Shown piece after piece: positions 63,565 through 64,000 of a DNA stretch of 64,000 nt. The stretch's first letter is position 1. Each line of letters begins with the position of its first letter. This DNA is from Pseudomonas yamanorum (GTDB lineage Bacteria; Pseudomonadota; Gammaproteobacteria; Pseudomonadales; Pseudomonadaceae): assembly GCF_900105735.1 (NCBI RefSeq), contig NZ_LT629793.1, positions 124,001-188,000 of the forward strand. The letters run 5' to 3'. The position numbers and the translations under genes are program-made. The notes under the pieces were generated by a model that did no database searches, was not told the DNA's origin, and was given only the letters and a program-made list of their open reading frames with translations.

Positions 63565-63825
63565 ATGACACCCAACGCCGAGCGCTACAACCCCTCCACC
63601 GACTACGCCGACAAGCTGATCAGCCGCATCGGCCAAACGCCTTCGTGGATCGCCAAACGCATCGGCGTGACCGACAAGCGCATTCGCTACATCCTGGATG
63701 GCGAGCGCACCGTCAAGGGCGAAAGCACCCCGATCCAGATGACCTACACCGAGCAGTTTGCCCTGGAATGCCTGGCGGCCGAAGCCAAAGCCAACAAAAA
63801 GCCCGCCAGCCCGGTTGCTGAATAG
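63565..63825 (+). CDS. Small protein with a possible helix-turn-helix, 86 residues
   Basis: Residues about 15-50 (DKLISRIGQTPSWIAKRIGV, then TDKRIRYILDGER) look like a Cro/XRE-type helix-turn-helix, so DNA binding is likely. The rest is helical with an Ala/Lys tail. No phage genes are near. The family is not known to me. A clear terminator follows at 63913. Confidence 0.6.
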   Translation: MTPNAERYNPSTDYADKLISRIGQTPSWIAKRIGVTDKRIRYILDGERTVKGESTPIQMTYTEQFALECLAAEAKANKKPASPVAE

Positions 63826-63912
63826 CTGACAGATTCATGAACTTTGTTTCACTGTGAAGGGAGACCTTGCCGCCTATAGTCGACAGGCTCATTTTTAAGA
63901 AGTCTCCCTTCC

Positions 63913-63939
63913 AGCCTGCCCTCCCGCAGGCTTTTTTTT
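63913..63939 (+). terminator. Terminator after the small HTH gene
   Basis: The hairpin AGCCTGC / GCAGGCT with a six-base loop is followed by a run of eight Ts. Confidence 0.85.
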
Positions 63940-63956
63940 GCCCTGGTTTTGCTCCC

Positions 63957-64000
63957 CCCGTAGCAGCTGTCGAGCCCCAGCGAGGCTGCGTTGGCAGCAC
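63957..64000. repeat. REP arm at the window edge, CCCGTAGCAGCTG family
   Basis: The sequence from 63957 to 63992 is the same arm as 60962-60996, followed by TGGCAGCAC to the end of the window. Its partner arm, if any, is outside. Confidence 0.8.

Overview
The window looks like a chromosomal segment of a fluorescent Pseudomonas (P. fluorescens group). The evidence is the GC-rich coding pattern, an MvaT/MvaU-type nucleoid protein, a 358-residue 4-hydroxyphenylpyruvate dioxygenase, a CSS-motif EAL protein, FecI/FecR signalling, the hairpin (REP/REPIN-like) repeats scattered between genes, and many MFS, LysR and EamA genes. There is no rRNA, tRNA, CRISPR array or prophage. The only intact mobile element is one IS4-like insertion sequence.

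Layout. 1-800: start of a fecR gene and a complete fecI sigma factor behind a likely Fur box. 885-9863: a complete non-phosphorylative L-rhamnose cluster (LysR, MFS carrier, rhamnonate dehydratase, keto-deoxy-rhamnonate aldolase, lactaldehyde dehydrogenase, lactonase, mutarotase, RhaT, rhamnose dehydrogenase). 9864-10323: a 440-bp nested-repeat island. 10324-17167: amino-acid or hydroxy-amino-acid catabolism (PLP ammonia-lyase, RidA, DauR-like regulator, SSS symporter, second PLP lyase), interrupted by the IS. 17282-22950: an unassigned sugar-acid or alcohol catabolic operon (aldehyde dehydrogenase, MFS, enolase-superfamily protein, GMC oxidoreductase). 23159-24807: an orphan cbb3 oxidase subunit I with a small CcoQ-like partner. 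24913-30630: racemase, acetyltransferase, and a glycerate kinase/CdaR/MFS locus. 30862-41280: small secreted protein, SDR/LysR pair, aldo-keto reductase, RarD, Hpd, EamA/LysR pair, EAL phosphodiesterase, MvaU. 41475-48839: glyoxalase I, AhpF, AhpC, an integrase/KfrA pair, glutathione reductase, GalU. 49147-52852: small proteins and a TsdB-TsdA-like dihaem cytochrome pair. 52935-55462: an alkylation-damage cluster (2OG oxygenase, AlkB, Ada). 55469-64000: CGNR regulator, hydrolase, nitronate monooxygenase, modABC, topoisomerase IB, DUF1275 and small genes.

How it works together. The left half is a set of substrate-specific catabolic modules. Three of them carry a perfect AANAANAA motif in front of a transporter or lead gene, so they are probably silenced by Hfq/Crc when better carbon is present. 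The right half mixes peroxide, glyoxal and glutathione defence, DNA-alkylation repair, and thiosulfate and molybdate metabolism.

The most unusual signals are: (i) an Ada protein that keeps the methyl-accepting Cys38 but has lost the other three zinc-ligand cysteines, while two near-identical Ada-box-like sites sit in front of the operon; (ii) an enolase-superfamily enzyme whose first metal-binding Asp is Gly; (iii) an IS whose 63-bp inverted ends share their outermost bases with the ends of a 440-bp non-coding repeat island 3 kb away.
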